Positions 1-11,983 of a stretch of 64,000 bases of DNA are shown here, in pieces. Source of the stretch: Dugong dugon (Eukaryota; Chordata; Mammalia; Sirenia; Dugongidae); assembly GCA_030035585.1 (NCBI GenBank), contig CM057464.1:71532919-71596918 (forward strand), given 5' to 3'. The position numbers were made by a program, and so were the translations under genes. The notes beneath the pieces are model-generated. The model was given only the letters and a program-made list of their open reading frames with translations, did not search any database and had not been told where the DNA came from. Every line of letters starts with the position of its first letter. Within the stretch, counting starts at the first letter, position 1.

Positions 1-1412
1 TTAAGCTCACCCTGCATTGACTTGTAATTGTTCATATGCTCTCTTTAAGCCTCTGGTTAATAGGTCTGTTTTAAGCTTCCATGCAAGCTTTGGGAGGGTG
101 GTGCTCGTGGCTGCTGCACCCACAGACTCCAGCAGGGGGACTTGTACACAGAGGTGCTGAACGAGTTATTTGTTAAACTAATGACAAAGATTTCAAGTCA
201 CTGCTTCTCCCCCCTCCACCCCAATGTAGGCCTAATGTTTTATTCACGGGGGATGGGGTGAGGAACAGAGCTTCATTTCATTTCTGCTTTGCAAATAGGA
301 GAAATTATAATACAAGAAAAGTATTTTAATGAGGTTTAAATTTGATGATATTCACTTAAACTCCGTTCACAGGACTAAAACCCTTCCTCATCAAACTGCA
401 TACTAAGGACGTGGAAAATTCAATTCTCAAATATCCTTGGCTTCAGAGGGGATTGAATAGTTTTACACACATGGACAAAGCACTGGAGTTAAAGTTTATA
501 TATCTGAAGACCCTCCCCAGACCTCCACAAAACGGGCCAGCATCAGAGGACTATGCTCCCTCCAGCTCATCAGAGGAAAACAGAGTGTCCATGGGTAGTG
601 GACCTGAGAGGCTCTCAAAGCAAAGAGGACTGACCTTCCCTCCAGCCCCATAAGGAGCACAGAAGAAGAGACACTGCTCTAGACACACTCCTGTTAGCCA
701 CCATTTCCCTTCAGGGCTCTGATAAAGGGGCTCAGAGCTGTCTTGGTCATTTCTCCAGAATTCATTCAACTGTGTGTAAGGAGACACTGCAGGATGGGAG
801 GGCCCAGGATGCTGGACTAAGGTGATTCCTGGAGGGGAGGAACTAAAAGGGCAGGCTCTATGGTTTCCACCTTGTGCTTCTGGGCATCAGATGAAGAGGG
901 CATGACTATATTACAAAAAGCAGTTCCCAATATCATCGACTACTCTCAGAGCAACCCAGGGACCATTATCTACATGGCTTTTTCCAAGTAACCAAGATAC
1001 AAGCAGTACCACTACAAAACCATTTGTGCTTTCTCCTTCCTTGGAGTAAAGCAAACATTAATTAGGGAAGGAACATGTGAAGAGCTATAATTAAAGCCTT
1101 GCTAAAAGCTTTCTTCTCTCCTGATGAGACAAATAACCAATGAAGGTTTCATGCATCTTTTCATTTAAAAAAGAAAAATTAGGCTAGCACCACAGCTGGG
1201 TCTAGATGATGCAGTTCATGGAGTGACTCATCCCTAAAGGTGAGAACTGACTTTTCCCACCTAACATCACATTTAACCACAAATGAGTTATAACCTTTAA
1301 CATGATAAACATATCCATGGCGCTTTCTGGAATGCAGCCAAAGTATCTCAGGAAACAAAGTCATTTAAAACACTTAAGGAGTAAGTGGAAAAACATCCTC
1401 CTGGGTAGCCTT
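1..1412. other. Intronic sequence, no recognised element
   Basis: No exon, tRNA or clear repeat seen. Short open frames on both strands have no recognisable domains. Confidence 0.5.
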
Positions 1413-1612
1413 TGAGCCCATGGGTGGTGCAATGGTTAACATGCTCAGCTGCTAACCTGAAGGTTGGAGGTTTGAGTCCACCCAGAGGCACCGTGGAAAA
1501 AAGGCCTGGCAATCTACTTCTGAAAAATCAGCCATTGAAAACCCCACGAAGCACAGTTTTACTCTAACACACATGGAGTTGTCATGAGTTGGAATCGACT
1601 TGATGGCAACTA
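1413..1612 (+). mobile_element. AfroSINE, long variant
   Basis: A tRNA-like head (gtgcaatggttaacatgctc, then a ggttggaggtttgagtcca B-box-like stretch) is followed by the long-variant body (ggcaatctacttctgaaaaatc, ggagcacag-like) and the tail gtcatgagttggaatcgact. Diverged; no clear target duplication. Confidence 0.85.
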
Positions 1613-1904
1613 GTGGTGTGGTGGTGGTGGATGGCCCTTTATCAGTTTCTCTACTCCAACTTGCCAAGATGTTAGAGCAACAAGATAACCCCTTTCCAAA
1701 GGGGGCTGGCTGCTTTTAGTGATAAGAGCTTGATGAGCTGTGTGGTTATTACCCCCAGGCAGAAATGGAGTGGAAGATAATAAAAATAGACACTAACCAT
1801 ACTTGAATTCAACTGTATCACAGGACTCCACGCACTTTCTAAGCAACAATATCAAAAGTGTGTGGGGCTGATGCATTTTTCACAGCTCCGACTGTTTCTC
1901 TGTC

Positions 1905-2060
1905 AATCCCCAGTGTGTATAGACGTGGACAAGCCAATGTTTTCAGATGAAGAAATGGAGACCAAGAAGCGATATGAGTGACCCAAGGTCACACAGCTTC
2001 TTGGTAGCACCGCTGGGACTGGCACACAGCAATCCAGACTCTCAGTCCAAATGCAATCTT
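1905..2060 (+). repeat. Old L2/MIR-class repeat fragment
   Basis: The phrase around 1945-2010 (gatgaagaaatggagacc, then cccaaggtcacacagctt) is the diagnostic core of a very old mammal-wide repeat. Boundaries are approximate. Confidence 0.55.
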
Positions 2061-2754
2061 ACACAGCAGTTCCAAGTTCCTCTGACCTTCTTTGTCTCTT
2101 TCTGAATCCTTAGTAAGAACATGATGGGGATATTCTATCCATGAAGAACTCTGGGGAAAAGCAGACCCTCAGCTGCATCTTTATCTCCAGCAGATGCTTG
2201 GTTTAAGACTAACCGCCAGCGCCTCTGAAACTAAAAGCACCTATTTCCTCTAGGGTGTAGCTGGCCAATCCTGGCAGTGTCATTATGGAATAGTCAGGTC
2301 AAAGCATGTGGTTTTGAATTTCAAATTTCATGTCCAGAGCATTAGCATGCCCATTAAGATAATTTCACACCCGTGACCTCTCAAAGTGTTTCTTTTTTTT
2401 TCCTCTTTATGACTAGAACACCCTTTGGTTACAGCTGAATGCAGGACTCTTGGTTTTATTAGAAGGAGAGGTTTTGTACACTTGAGAAGTCTTTAGAACA
2501 AAGCACAAAGAAACAGCTTGTCCTCAGCCCATCCTGAAGTAGGTATGACTGGCATTTTCCCCAAACCCTAGGCCTGGCCCTCTTATGCTGGCAATCCTTT
2601 TCTCTCACGGTTAAGGCTTCCTGGGAGGTGGTTTCCTGTAGGTTGCTTCCACATACTCAGCGAAAAATGCTCATTTTATATTTCATGGGGGTGTTTGTGG
2701 CTGGGGAGAGAAAAACTTCAAGCTAAGACTTAGCATTTCAGGTAGTACTGGATA

Positions 2755-2915
2755 ACGGTTAGGAGCACAGACTTGAATTCCAGCTCTACCCTGGAACCTT
2801 CCCCTCTGTAGAAAGGGACAGTAATAATACATCTACCTTGTAGGGGTGCAAGGAACATTAAATGAGTTAGCTCAGTACCCAGCACAAGGTAGGCACTATA
2901 TGCCTCTATTATGAT
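2755..2915 (+). repeat. MIR element
   Basis: MIR pattern: ggttaggagcacagacttg at the 5' side, and ttaaatgagttagctcagta with cagcacaaggtaggcac at the 3' side. The middle is diverged. Confidence 0.65.
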
Positions 2916-3456
2916 TCGAAACAAACATTCAATTATTTCGAATTCTAATGGTTAAAGGCCCATGACCAGGCCTAAGTGATGTTGTTGCAAATGTGTAAGG
3001 AAGCCCCAGCCAGAGCATCCTTTGCATAATTTTTAAAGAAAGGTCTCCAGCCTATCTACTGACTCTTGCTTTGCAGAGTAAGTCTGGTTTACTTGAGAAG
3101 TTGTACAGTGACATGCTCTTTGTTACATCAGCTGCAAAGCCAAGTTACCAAAGGTTTCCAGAGTCAGTTGAGAGGAGGTCGGCATGGCCTTAGACCAACC
3201 TCCAGCCTTCTCTCTATTGGAAGGCATTCCTTTGCCTCCATTCTCCCTGCTGTAATGCATTCTCTGAGGGCAGTGTCAGATAAACTCAGGGGCAAGTAAC
3301 TGAGCGGATGTTTCCATTCCCAGAGAGAAGGGAGTTTTTTTTTTCTGAGCAAGAGCAAGGAATTTCAGTTTTAAGGGAACTGAGTGGGAGAAGTGTTTTA
3401 GGAAATGATCTGGCTTTTCTTATAAGTATTAACCTCATCAGACATCTCAACTGCTC

Positions 3457-3521
3457 TATACTTCTTTATAGTCACTATGAGTTGGGATCGACTTGACAGC
3501 AATGGGTTTGGTTTTGGTTAT
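3457..3521 (+). mobile_element. AfroSINE 3' tail fragment
   Basis: Only the tail is present: gtcactatgagttgggatcg, acttgacagcaatgggtttg, then a T/G-rich end. Confidence 0.8.
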
Positions 3522-3940
3522 ACTCCTGTTAAATGGGGAAAAGCAGACTAGTAAATACCTTTTTCAAAGTATCTTGGTAAACAAAACAATTTTTAAAATA
3601 AAATTTGATCATCAATTGCCAGGTCTTTAAGTGTTTTTCCAAATCTTATTTTCCCACAATAACGTATCTATTTTAGGAAAGCCTGAAGGGAAAGAAAAAC
3701 AACAAAACAGTTTTGAATATAATGTTTCCAAAGCAACTACTCTGTGGTCCCGTCAGAAGACCTTCAAAGCCGGGCCCAGGGAGGAACTGCCTGCCAGGTG
3801 CCCTGGGAGATGCTCTAACAGCCCTACAATTATAGACGTTAGAAAGGACAGGCAAAACATTCACCCCATCAAATGCTCAATTTCTTTCATCTTTCCATTA
3901 AAAAGTATCAGAAATCTTCAAAAGAGTCAAAGAAAAAAAT
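3522..3940. other. Intronic sequence, nothing recognised
   Basis: AT-rich intron. A 104-codon frame crosses it without domain features. Confidence 0.5.
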
Positions 3941-4249
3941 ACTGACTTCTGGTTTTGCCAACAGGGCAAACCGAACAAAAGACAGACTCAACTCCCCACT
4001 ACAAACACACGCACAGAACTGCTACATAAAGCACACCAAAAAATTTCCAACACCATCAACATCGTAATAAAAGGTGAGTTTTGTTTTTCCCAAAAAAATT
4101 ATTCTTCAGAAAAGAGAAGTTAGCTTACATTCAAGTCCTTCCAAAAATCTTTCTTTTATTTGGGGAAGACACATTGACCTGAAATGACCCCAGCAACACT
4201 AGTTTGGGATGCTTACATAGGATGCCTGTCAAAATGGTTTTCATTTAAT

Positions 4250-4345
4250 CCATTGCTGTTGAGTCGATTCCAACTCGTAGTGTCTCTGTAAAACAGAATA
4301 GAACTGCTCCCATAGGGTTTTCTAAGGAGCAGATGGCTCCAAAGA
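4250..4345 (-). mobile_element. Truncated AfroSINE with 8-bp target duplication
   Basis: Minus-strand tail and body of an AfroSINE (gctgttgagtcgattccaac, then gaactgctcccatagggttt). The word catttaat flanks it at 4242-4249 and 4346-4353, so it appears to have inserted already truncated. Confidence 0.75.
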
Positions 4346-5211
4346 CATTTAATGTAGACTTATTATTCCTGGAGGAATGATCTCATAGATGTAGCTGTAA
4401 ACAAACTTTTTAAAGAATACTTTAAAAAAGCAATACAACAAATGGTTAAGTCTGGAGATCACTATTATATAGCTATATCATAAAACCAATGCTTCCATGT
4501 TATGGAATGATAAAAGGACAAGTACTGAGAAAAACTCAAAGTGAACCTTTAGAAATTAAAAAAAAAAAAGTCATTTAAACTAAAAAACTCAATGAATGTG
4601 TTAAACAGAAGATCAGATATAACTGAAGGAAGTATGAGTGAATTAGAAGAATGCAGCAGAGAGAACAGAGGTAAAGATGTAGAAAATATGAAAGAGAGGA
4701 TACATAAAGGACAGACTGAGAATGTCCAACACAGGTCTAATAGAAGCTCCAGAAGGAGAATGAGGAAAGAGGGAGAGAGGCCAAAGTCAAGGAGATGATG
4801 CCTGAGAAAGTTTCCTGAAGACTGAAGTCACACAAGCTCTGGGTGAGAGAGACAAAAATAAATCTCTAGCCCAGGCACCTACATGGTTTTAGTTTTGAAC
4901 AAGATTTTAAAAGTACCTGGAAAGAAAAAGATTACTTAAAAACGAACAAAATTGAGACAGCCAGTAGACTTCTCAACAATTGAGGCCAGAAGACAACGGA
5001 ATAAATCTTTATAATAGAGCGTTGAAAAAAATAACTATTAACCTAGAATTCTATGTCCTGCTATAAAATTGTTCAAATATACAGGTAAATAAAATGATGC
5101 TCAGAGACTATAAGATTAACCCTCACAGAAAGAAGCTGCTTAGAAGAGAACTGAACCTCAAAGAAAGAATGGAGCCCACAGATCAATAATGAATTAAAAG
5201 ATCAGTAAGCT

Positions 5212-5801
5212 CTTTTCTACCCCACACAAAAATTTATACATACATTGTTATGTGACTCTAATTGCTCTCCCTATACTGTGACAGCACACTCCTCCTTTCC
5301 ACCCCTGACTTCCCATGTCCATTCAACCAGATCCTAACCCTCTCTGCCTTCTCATCTCACCTCCGGACAGAAGCTGCCTGTTTATAGCGTCTTGTATCTA
5401 CTTGAGCTAAGAGGGACACTCCTCCCGTCTATCACTTCATGTCCCACAGTCCAGTCCAATCCCTGTCTGAAGAGTTGGCCTCAGGAATTGTTTTAGTTCT
5501 GGGCTGACAGAGAATCCAGGGGCCATGCTTTCTGGGGTACCTCCAGTCTCAGTCAGACCATTAAGTCTGGTCTTCTTACTAGAATTTGAGTCCTGCACCC
5601 CACCTTTCTCCAGGTCCACCCGGGACTCTGTTGCGTTCCCTGTCAGGGTGGTCATTGGTGGTAGCCGGGCACCATCTAGTTCTTCTGGTCTCAGGCTGAG
5701 GAAGTCTCTGGTTTATGTGGCCCATTCTGTCTCCTGGGCTAATAATTTCCTTGTGTCTTTGGTGTTCTTCATTCTCCTTTACTCCAGGTGGTTGGGACAA
5801 A
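5212..5801 (-). mobile_element. LINE 3'-end fragment (same family as 12410-13080)
   Basis: Closely similar to 12410-13080, sharing gctctccctatactgtgaca, ccattaagtctggtcttctt and caccatctagttcttctggt. Sense is minus. It lacks the last bases and the A tail. The imperfect flanks atcagtaagct (5201-5211) and atcaataagct (5802-5812) are a probable target duplication. Confidence 0.75.
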
Positions 5802-6521
5802 ATCAATAAGCTTTGATTGCAATAATCACGGGTGTTTAGGGGCTTTAAAAAATGGTGAAACTAAACACTTGACAACAACAACGTGAACGACAGGGGATAA
5901 GAGCTAAAATCTAAGGCCCTTGTGTTGTTCAGGAAAACATAAATATTGATTCACTTTAAATCTTATTAAGTCAAGGATGTGTCTTAAAAATTTATGGGTA
6001 CCAATGAAAGAGTAGAATTAGAATGAATAACTTTCAAACCAGTAAAATATAAAAATAATGAACAAAAATCCAATAGAAAGGAGGAAAAGAGAAAAAAGGT
6101 GGGGGAGGTGGAGAACATACACATGAAAAGGTAATAGAAATTACTCCAAAGTAAGAATTATCATGCTAAATGAAAATGGATTAAATTTGCCCATTAAAAG
6201 ACAAGCAACTGTCAGATTCAGCCATTCCACTCCTAGGTGTATACCTGGCCAAAAGACTATCACATCTGCACCAAGAGACATGTCTAAGAACATTCAATAC
6301 ACCACAGTTAATTGGAAACAACCTACATGTCTCTCCATAAAAAAAAAAAATTAAAAAGCCATGGTAAATTCTAACAAAATAATGCAGAGCAGTTAAAGTT
6401 AATGGGTGAAATCTGTAAGATTCAGCATGAATTCATCTCAATATGCAATGCTGATTGAAAAATTGCTATTTGAAAAAGTATAAATAATGTATCAATTATA
6501 GAAATTTTAAAAACTCTCTTA

Positions 6522-6708
6522 ACCCATCAAGTTGGTTCTGACTTATAGTGACCCTACAGGACAGAGGAGAACCATTCCAAGGCTGTAAATCTTTATGGAA
6601 ACAGACTACCACATCTTTCTCCCTCAGAGTGGCTGGTGGGTTGGAACCACCGACGTTTTGATGTAATTAGCAGTTGAATGCTTTAACCAATGCACCACCA
6701 GGACTCCT
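6522..6708 (-). mobile_element. AfroSINE, full length, with target duplication
   Basis: Minus-strand copy running from the tail (catcaagttggttctgactt) to the head (caatgcaccaccaggactcc). Flanks aaaaactctctta (6509-6521) and aaaaaccctctta (6709-6721) differ at one base. Confidence 0.88.
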
Positions 6709-6722
6709 AAAAACCCTCTTAG

Positions 6723-7304
6723 AACATACTGTATATTGTCATGGATATATACATATGTAGTAAAAGTATCAAAATAAATCCAGAGAATCTGGGAAGGGCT
6801 GTGCTTCAGATGCATTTTTGTCATGTTTTATTTTTCAAACAAAAAAATTTAAACCAAAAATAAAATGTTAACATTTGTTAGGCACTTAGATATTATACCA
6901 CTTTATTTCCCATATTTTGAAAAAAGTTCCAAAGTTAAAATTTAAAATAAAAATTGCAAAGGGAAGAAAAAGAGTAAGTTTTGGATCTATGCCAATCCAC
7001 ATCCATCTCTCCAGCTATCAGTCATTTTTTATTTAAATTACATTTTAAATATTCTGAACATTTGAGAGAAAGGTAACTACCTCAAGCTATCCAAAACATA
7101 CAGTCCTTACTTCAAAGGAATACACATACACCAATACTCAAAAACAATCTAATTTGTAATTTGTGATTTATCTCCGACTGCTAAATAAGGCAAACATGAT
7201 TCTGGCATTTGCTTTTTGCTATCATAATACTCTGCATACAATTTGGTGGGGTAATCAGCCATAGTAACAAAGGGAAGTAAAAGAGGTAAAAGAAATTTTA
7301 AATA
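6723..7304. other. AT-rich intronic sequence
   Basis: Very AT-rich (notably 6820-7100), with no recognisable gene or repeat family. Confidence 0.5.
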
Positions 7305-7603
7305 CCGGTAGTTCCTGACTTACAATGACTCCGTCATAAGTCAGTTCTGATATTAACTCGAATACCTCATATTTTTTTTAAGTTTTCATTATTATTGCCT
7401 TCAGTATCTTTATAAATCCAACCTTTGCCTTTGAGGGTTGGAAACATTACATCTGAGAATGATAACATCAGCAAATTACACGCTGCAACACTGATTGTGA
7501 TACACATTACCAATGAAAAAATTGTAAAAAAAAAAAAAAAAAAAAAAAAGTCGGAAGAGCAGTTTGTGGTAACTCAAACACTTTGTAAACCGGGGACTAC
7601 CTG
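7305..7603. mobile_element. Tigger/mariner-like MITE with TA duplication
   Basis: The left end CCGGTAGTTCCTGACTTAC and the reverse complement of the right end CAGGTAGTCCCCGGTTTAC form terminal inverted repeats matching at 17 of 23 positions. A TA dinucleotide flanks both ends (7303-7304 and 7604-7605). The 299-bp element is non-coding and carries an internal A run. Confidence 0.75.
7527..7549 (+). repeat. Poly-A run (about 23 bp)
   Basis: Homopolymer inside the MITE at 7305-7603; it also creates the lysine and phenylalanine runs seen in chance frames. Confidence 0.9.
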
Positions 7604-7605
7604 TA

Positions 7606-8732
7606 CTGTCATCTTGTAAGCTAGTGATCTGTGTATGAAGGTGCAGTGAGGGGCACTTTGATGGAAAGGAACGTATCATACTCCTTGGGAACAACGAGGA
7701 GGCGAAAGGCTGAAAAATCAGTCCTCTCACTTGGTACTCTCATGACTTCATGGAAGAAATGATCCTTAATAAGCACAGTCCTCAAAAATGAGATGAAGAC
7801 TGCCAAACAGAGGTGGGCTTAGGTCTAGGAAGAAGAAGGGGAGGAGCGGAAGAATGAAATCGCCTGGTGTTGGGGGCGGGCGGGACGGGGGGCGGTGAGC
7901 AGAGCTGGGTATAATGGACACGCTAAGAAAGCTCCAAGTTCCTGCCAGTTGCACTGCTTCCTCCTGAGGAAAGGCCTCAACAGTTCTTGCAGTAGCGTTC
8001 CTGGGGTGTTCAAAGCCATGTGCACTGCCCAACACTGACCCTGCTTCCCTGGCAGCTACTGATGAGTCCAAGCATCACTGCACGAGAGACACAGGCTGAT
8101 CAACAAGGACCTCCCTTTTAGACTGTAACAAACCAAGCAATTAGATCCTTTCTGCTTAGGGTGATGAGAGGTCAGAGGCACAGAGTGTGAGAAGAGCAGA
8201 CACATCAAAATGGTTCCATCCCACGACAGAGCAGCTGCCTGAGTGGGAACACCAGGTTAATACTAGATATGCTGTTCAGAAGTGGCTTTGATAGCCTGCT
8301 GAGTGGGTTGGGGGAAGCTGGGGTCCAGCCACATTGTATACAGTGTACTGTACACAACAAAATGAAGAAAAGGCACAATCTGGCATCCTGTAAGCAGGAG
8401 GGATTCTTAATTTGGGGTTTGGGGGAAGGAAGGGGAAAGACATGTGGATAGTTTAAAAACAAAACAAAACAGTGGAGTTTCAATTTAGATGAACTATGCC
8501 CTAAATTTCAAAAAGCACACAAGATTTTTACATCTGTTCTGTGGGTGTAAGTTTTACAAAGCTGAGTAATTGATGTAAACTATGTTATTTCTCTTCTACA
8601 ACTTAAAATTTTATTTCTAAGCCTTCGCCATAATTTAACAACTAAATTAAATTAGACAACACCTAATTTCATAAGCAAAAGCTAAAAGGCTTATCTTAAA
8701 GTCCTATACTTTCAAACTAAAACATACACTAT
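7606..8732. other. Intronic sequence with one G-quadruplex motif
   Basis: Apart from the G-rich motif at 7872-7892, no element is recognised. Confidence 0.5.
7872..7892 (+). other. G-quadruplex-forming motif
   Basis: Four guanine runs of 5, 3, 3 and 6 are separated by loops of 1, 1 and 2 bases. It lies on the plus strand, which is the template strand for ELOVL5. Confidence 0.7.
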
Positions 8733-8822
8733 GTTGTTTTTGCTGTTAGGTGCCGTCCAGTCAATTTCAACTTAAAGCAATTCCATGTGACAGAGTAGAA
8801 CTGCACCACAGGGCACACCAAT
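8733..8822 (-). mobile_element. AfroSINE 3' fragment
   Basis: Minus-strand tail: gctgttaggtgccgtccagt, then gacagagtagaactgcacca. The tRNA-like head is missing. Confidence 0.75.
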
Positions 8823-9727
8823 GTTCAAATACATTTCAAATCAGGGATCTACAGCCTTTTTTCTCTGGAAATACACACTAAGTTAATGAGATAATTAGAA
8901 GAAATGCCACATATATTCTCTCCTTTTAATTTTCTTTCTTCAAAATGCATAAACTATGAGCAAACGTATATTCTTACTACAGTTTAAACTCAGTTTCACA
9001 GTTTTAAAATTATAATTCTTCTAGTAATTTTAAAGTTTCAGTACTTCCCCTTTCATTTCCTTTTTATCTCCTTTCTTTTTATGACTTCTGTCTCCTCTAA
9101 GTGAAAGTCGGTTTTATTTGTCTTAACCTACAACTTGTCCAAGCAGCGGTGAATTCATGCCACAAAATTAAATAACCAAAAATACCAATGAATACATATT
9201 TATGTAAATATTCTTCACAGATTCCAGTCTGCAGATAAGCAGGAGGGTAAATAAAGTCTAATCATCACAGCCATGTCAACTGTGTGACCACAGGCAAATG
9301 GCTTTAATTCTTTAGGGCATTTCTCTAAAATGGGAGGCTTGAGCTCCATGCTCTCCTCTGTTCGTTCTGTTATAAAACTCCATGTCTGCCCTTCTGTGTT
9401 GTAGTTTTCAATGGAATATGAATGCTAAGTAAAAAAAAAAAGAAAAACCTGTAGCTAAGTGAAATTCAAAACTTGACCAAGGACATGTTACAATGGTATT
9501 ATTGATGGTAATATTGATGGTGATAAATATAGGGGAAAAAAAATCAAACGTAAATATCAACTAACTTGGAGTTCTAGGGCTTATTGTCAATTCAGGCATA
9601 CCTGAGTTCTAGGTACATTTTTATGAAGCTGATTTCATTTAAGGAACTATAGCCTCCTTGCATAGTGCCTCTCCATGTATTCTAAATTATGGGTTTAAAA
9701 TGTTATTTTCCTCCTCTGTAAGTTTCT
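8823..9727. other. AT-rich intron with a probable MIR remnant
   Basis: A MIR-like core is visible near 9268-9390 (actgtgtgaccacaggcaaa, then aatgggaggcttgag). The rest shows nothing recognisable. Confidence 0.45.
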
Positions 9728-9866
9728 TTAAAAAATTTTTTTTAATTGTACTTCAGATGAAGGTTTACCGAATAAACTAGCTTCTCATTAAACAGTATAC
9801 ATATTATTTTATGACACTGGCTAACAACCCCATGACATGCCAACACTCTCCCCTCTCGACCTTCCT
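9728..9866 (-). mobile_element. Truncated LINE 3' end (A tail as T run)
   Basis: Starts in a T run, then attgtacttcagatgaaggt, ctcattaaacagtatacata and atgacatgccaacactctcc. It is the reverse complement of the family seen at 33315-33476. Similar flanks (cctctgtaagtttctttaaa before, cctctgtatttcttaaa after) suggest a target duplication with small indels. Confidence 0.7.
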
Positions 9867-11696
9867 CTGTATTTCTTAAATCTCTATATTCAGTGCTTAG
9901 ATACTGCTCAAAATCTTCTATTGTTCCTACCAAGGTGTCAGAGGAAAATCTGTACTTCCTATTACAGTATGTTTAGATCCCCCAAAGTCACTCAGATGCA
10001 CACAGCAGCCACTTATACGGCGATTTTCTTCCCCTCATTGCTAGTGAATTATCCGTTTGAGAAAGGTAAGTTACAGCTTTAACCCCGGGGCTTGAGAAAC
10101 ATATAAGGCAAATGCTTAAGTTCTATAAGATTTAATAATCTTAAATATTTTTTCCTCTAGAATATTTCTAAGTATAATAATAACAACTCTATGAAAGATT
10201 TCTTAAGGAAATGGTTCTATTATCTATCAATTATGGGTAAGTATCTAGAAAACCTGACCGCTTGGTGCGGTTTTGTCCCTGGAACACTGAGAGAGATCTG
10301 CACAGTGCTGGGGTCAGGAGTCATTCCTGGGCACTTCCCCTGCCTCCAGTCCTGCAATATCCATCTCTGAGGCTAATTAAACTGCCTTCATTCTAGAACA
10401 GGGCAAAAAAAGGCAAAAAAGGAGTTGTGAGTATTTCATAGGATGGTAAGTATCAAACAGCAATGAACAGTAGCATCTATCACCCTACTCACAAAATCTA
10501 TACCTTGGCTTATGATACATACATACGTGGGAAAACAATATACAGACACCCTCCCCCCAATACATACATACACACAGGGCAACCATCAAATACAGTGTTT
10601 TCCACTAGCTTACACACCTACATACACTCAGACATACACCCACATACACTCAGACAATCACATGCAGATGGGGAGACACCATCACAGCCTTAAGTTGATG
10701 GAGAATTCATTTTTCCTTTAAATATTAATTTTAAGATTCAAAGTGGTTTGTCACCTTCCTCTGTCCTCCATATCCTCTTCCTTACTACTTTTTGGAAAAT
10801 TAAAGTCAAACTAAAAGAGAGGCTAAAAAACTAATAAGAGGGAGTGCTTGAAAATGCTTGCTTTATGTACAACTTAGTTCTCCACCCCAGAGATCAAGCA
10901 ATAGGTCAGCGCTATAAAGGTGTAGTCCTTCCCTTGAAAATTTATACAAACTGTGCTTACCACCAGAGGGCAGCTTTTCTAACCCTTTTAGCTTTAAAGG
11001 CTGTATTACTACACCTTGCAAAACAGGGAGCACAGAAGTGTTGATTCAGATTTGTCTTTCTTCTTTAAGCTACCTTTGCCTTTGACATCATCACACTTGA
11101 TTTTCCAGTTATATAAAAGGAATTGGGCCTGGACTTACACAGACCATTCAAAACCTAAAAGCAGACCTCACGATCCACTCTTTCTGAGCTTTTAAAAAAA
11201 AAAAAAAAGACCTGTCAAATCTCAAAACTATTTACAGTTACCATAAACATACCAAACGCAAGTACCACCCACTTCCTTCCTCCCCCCACCCATCCCTCCC
11301 TCCACAAAAGAATCGAACACTTATTCAATACTTAATGATAAAATGCTCACAGATTTGTTTTTCACATTTCCTTCCTTTTTCACCCCGTATTTTCCTTGTA
11401 CAAAAGTATGTTCGAAAATATTTTAGTTCGGAATAGAATACAAAAACATAAATAACAAAAGAAAATCAACAGCAAAAGCTTCTTTTCTTAGATCTTCTAG
11501 AAGGCTTATTTGTACAAACAACTCTGGCATTTTGGAAAATCAATTTTAAAACATACTCAACGTGCATTAATGCACCTGCTCTCCCAGTTCTCTCCCCATC
11601 CCAAGCAGCTGCCTTTCTTCATTTTAAGAACACAATTCAGGGCAGAGATAAGCGCACATTTAAGGGAGAGGAAGCTCATGTTAATGTCTGTCCTAC
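9867..11696. other. Intron 3 next to exon 3
   Basis: No repeat family recognised apart from the CA/ACAT-rich tract at 10503-10660. A 16-bp A run occurs near 11194. Confidence 0.5.
10503..10660 (+). repeat. Degenerate ACAT/CA-rich microsatellite
   Basis: Repeated tacatacatac, atacacacag and cacatacactcagac words give an imperfect tandem tract. It encodes the Thr/Tyr/His-rich chance frames here. Confidence 0.7.
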
Positions 11697-11884
11697 CTCA
11701 TAGAACATATAGAGGGACAGCAACGTGAGTCCAAGGTTATACACCACTAAAATGCCCCGGCAAGCGAACGGCTGTCTATTCCTCATATATTTCGGTCCCA
11801 GCCATACTATTAATAAGTATATGATAGAGCAGATAAAGGTAGGCAAATAATTGTCCAGAAGAAACCATCCCTTTACTCTTGTAT
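11697..11884 (-). CDS. ELOVL5: ELOVL5 exon 3, second coding exon (residues 20-82)
   Basis: This 188-nt exon encodes [13 protein letters not shown] at its start and [11 protein letters not shown] at its end. It covers the first membrane helix (about residues 26-46), the conserved loop with LGPKYMRN, and most of the second helix (about 64-82). The acceptor is CAG preceded by 16 uninterrupted T (11888-11903 on the plus strand); the donor is GAG|GTAGGA. The exon ends in phase 0. Compared with the human protein as I remember it, differences are at residues 33 (Leu), 40 (Ile), 56 (Arg), 60 (Ala) and 81 (Tyr); most are conservative. The HVYHH catalytic box and other active-site residues belong to later exons outside the window. 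ELOVL2 or ELOVL4 are less likely, because the whole exon follows ELOVL5 almost residue for residue. Confidence 0.97.
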
Positions 11885-11983
11885 CTGAAAAAAAAAAAAA
11901 AAAGAAATTAGTAATAAACAAGGCAGATATAAAAATAATCTCAACTTCTCAAACATTAAAATATTTCTCTATGATTTTATAAC

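Larger units (their letters stand above)
3945..6500 (+). mobile_element. Old L1 remnants, interrupted
   Basis: Several stretches read like plus-strand L1 sequence. Near 4960-5070 it resembles L1 5' region (acaattgaggccagaagaca, cctagaattctatgtcctgc). At 6208-6345 it resembles a 3' part (ccattccactcctaggtgta). A short AfroSINE (4250-4345) and a truncated LINE 3' end (5212-5801) interrupt it. This may be one element or several; boundaries are soft. Confidence 0.5.
1..11696 (-). other. ELOVL5: ELOVL5 intron 3 (3' part outside the window)
   Basis: Intron 3 begins at the GTAGGA donor at 11696 and runs past base 1. I looked for the next coding exon, which should start with a VTGVWEGKYN-like peptide on the minus strand, and did not find it. 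The intron is therefore at least 11.7 kb here. Its contents are repeats listed separately plus unremarkable AT-rich sequence. Confidence 0.85.

Noticed and set aside
7476..7730. Frame with poly-Phe resembling a membrane anchor
   Set aside because: The Phe run is the translated poly-A tract of a MITE.
10463..10721. Thr/Tyr/His-rich repeated peptide
   Set aside because: Translation of an ACAT/CA microsatellite in two frames.
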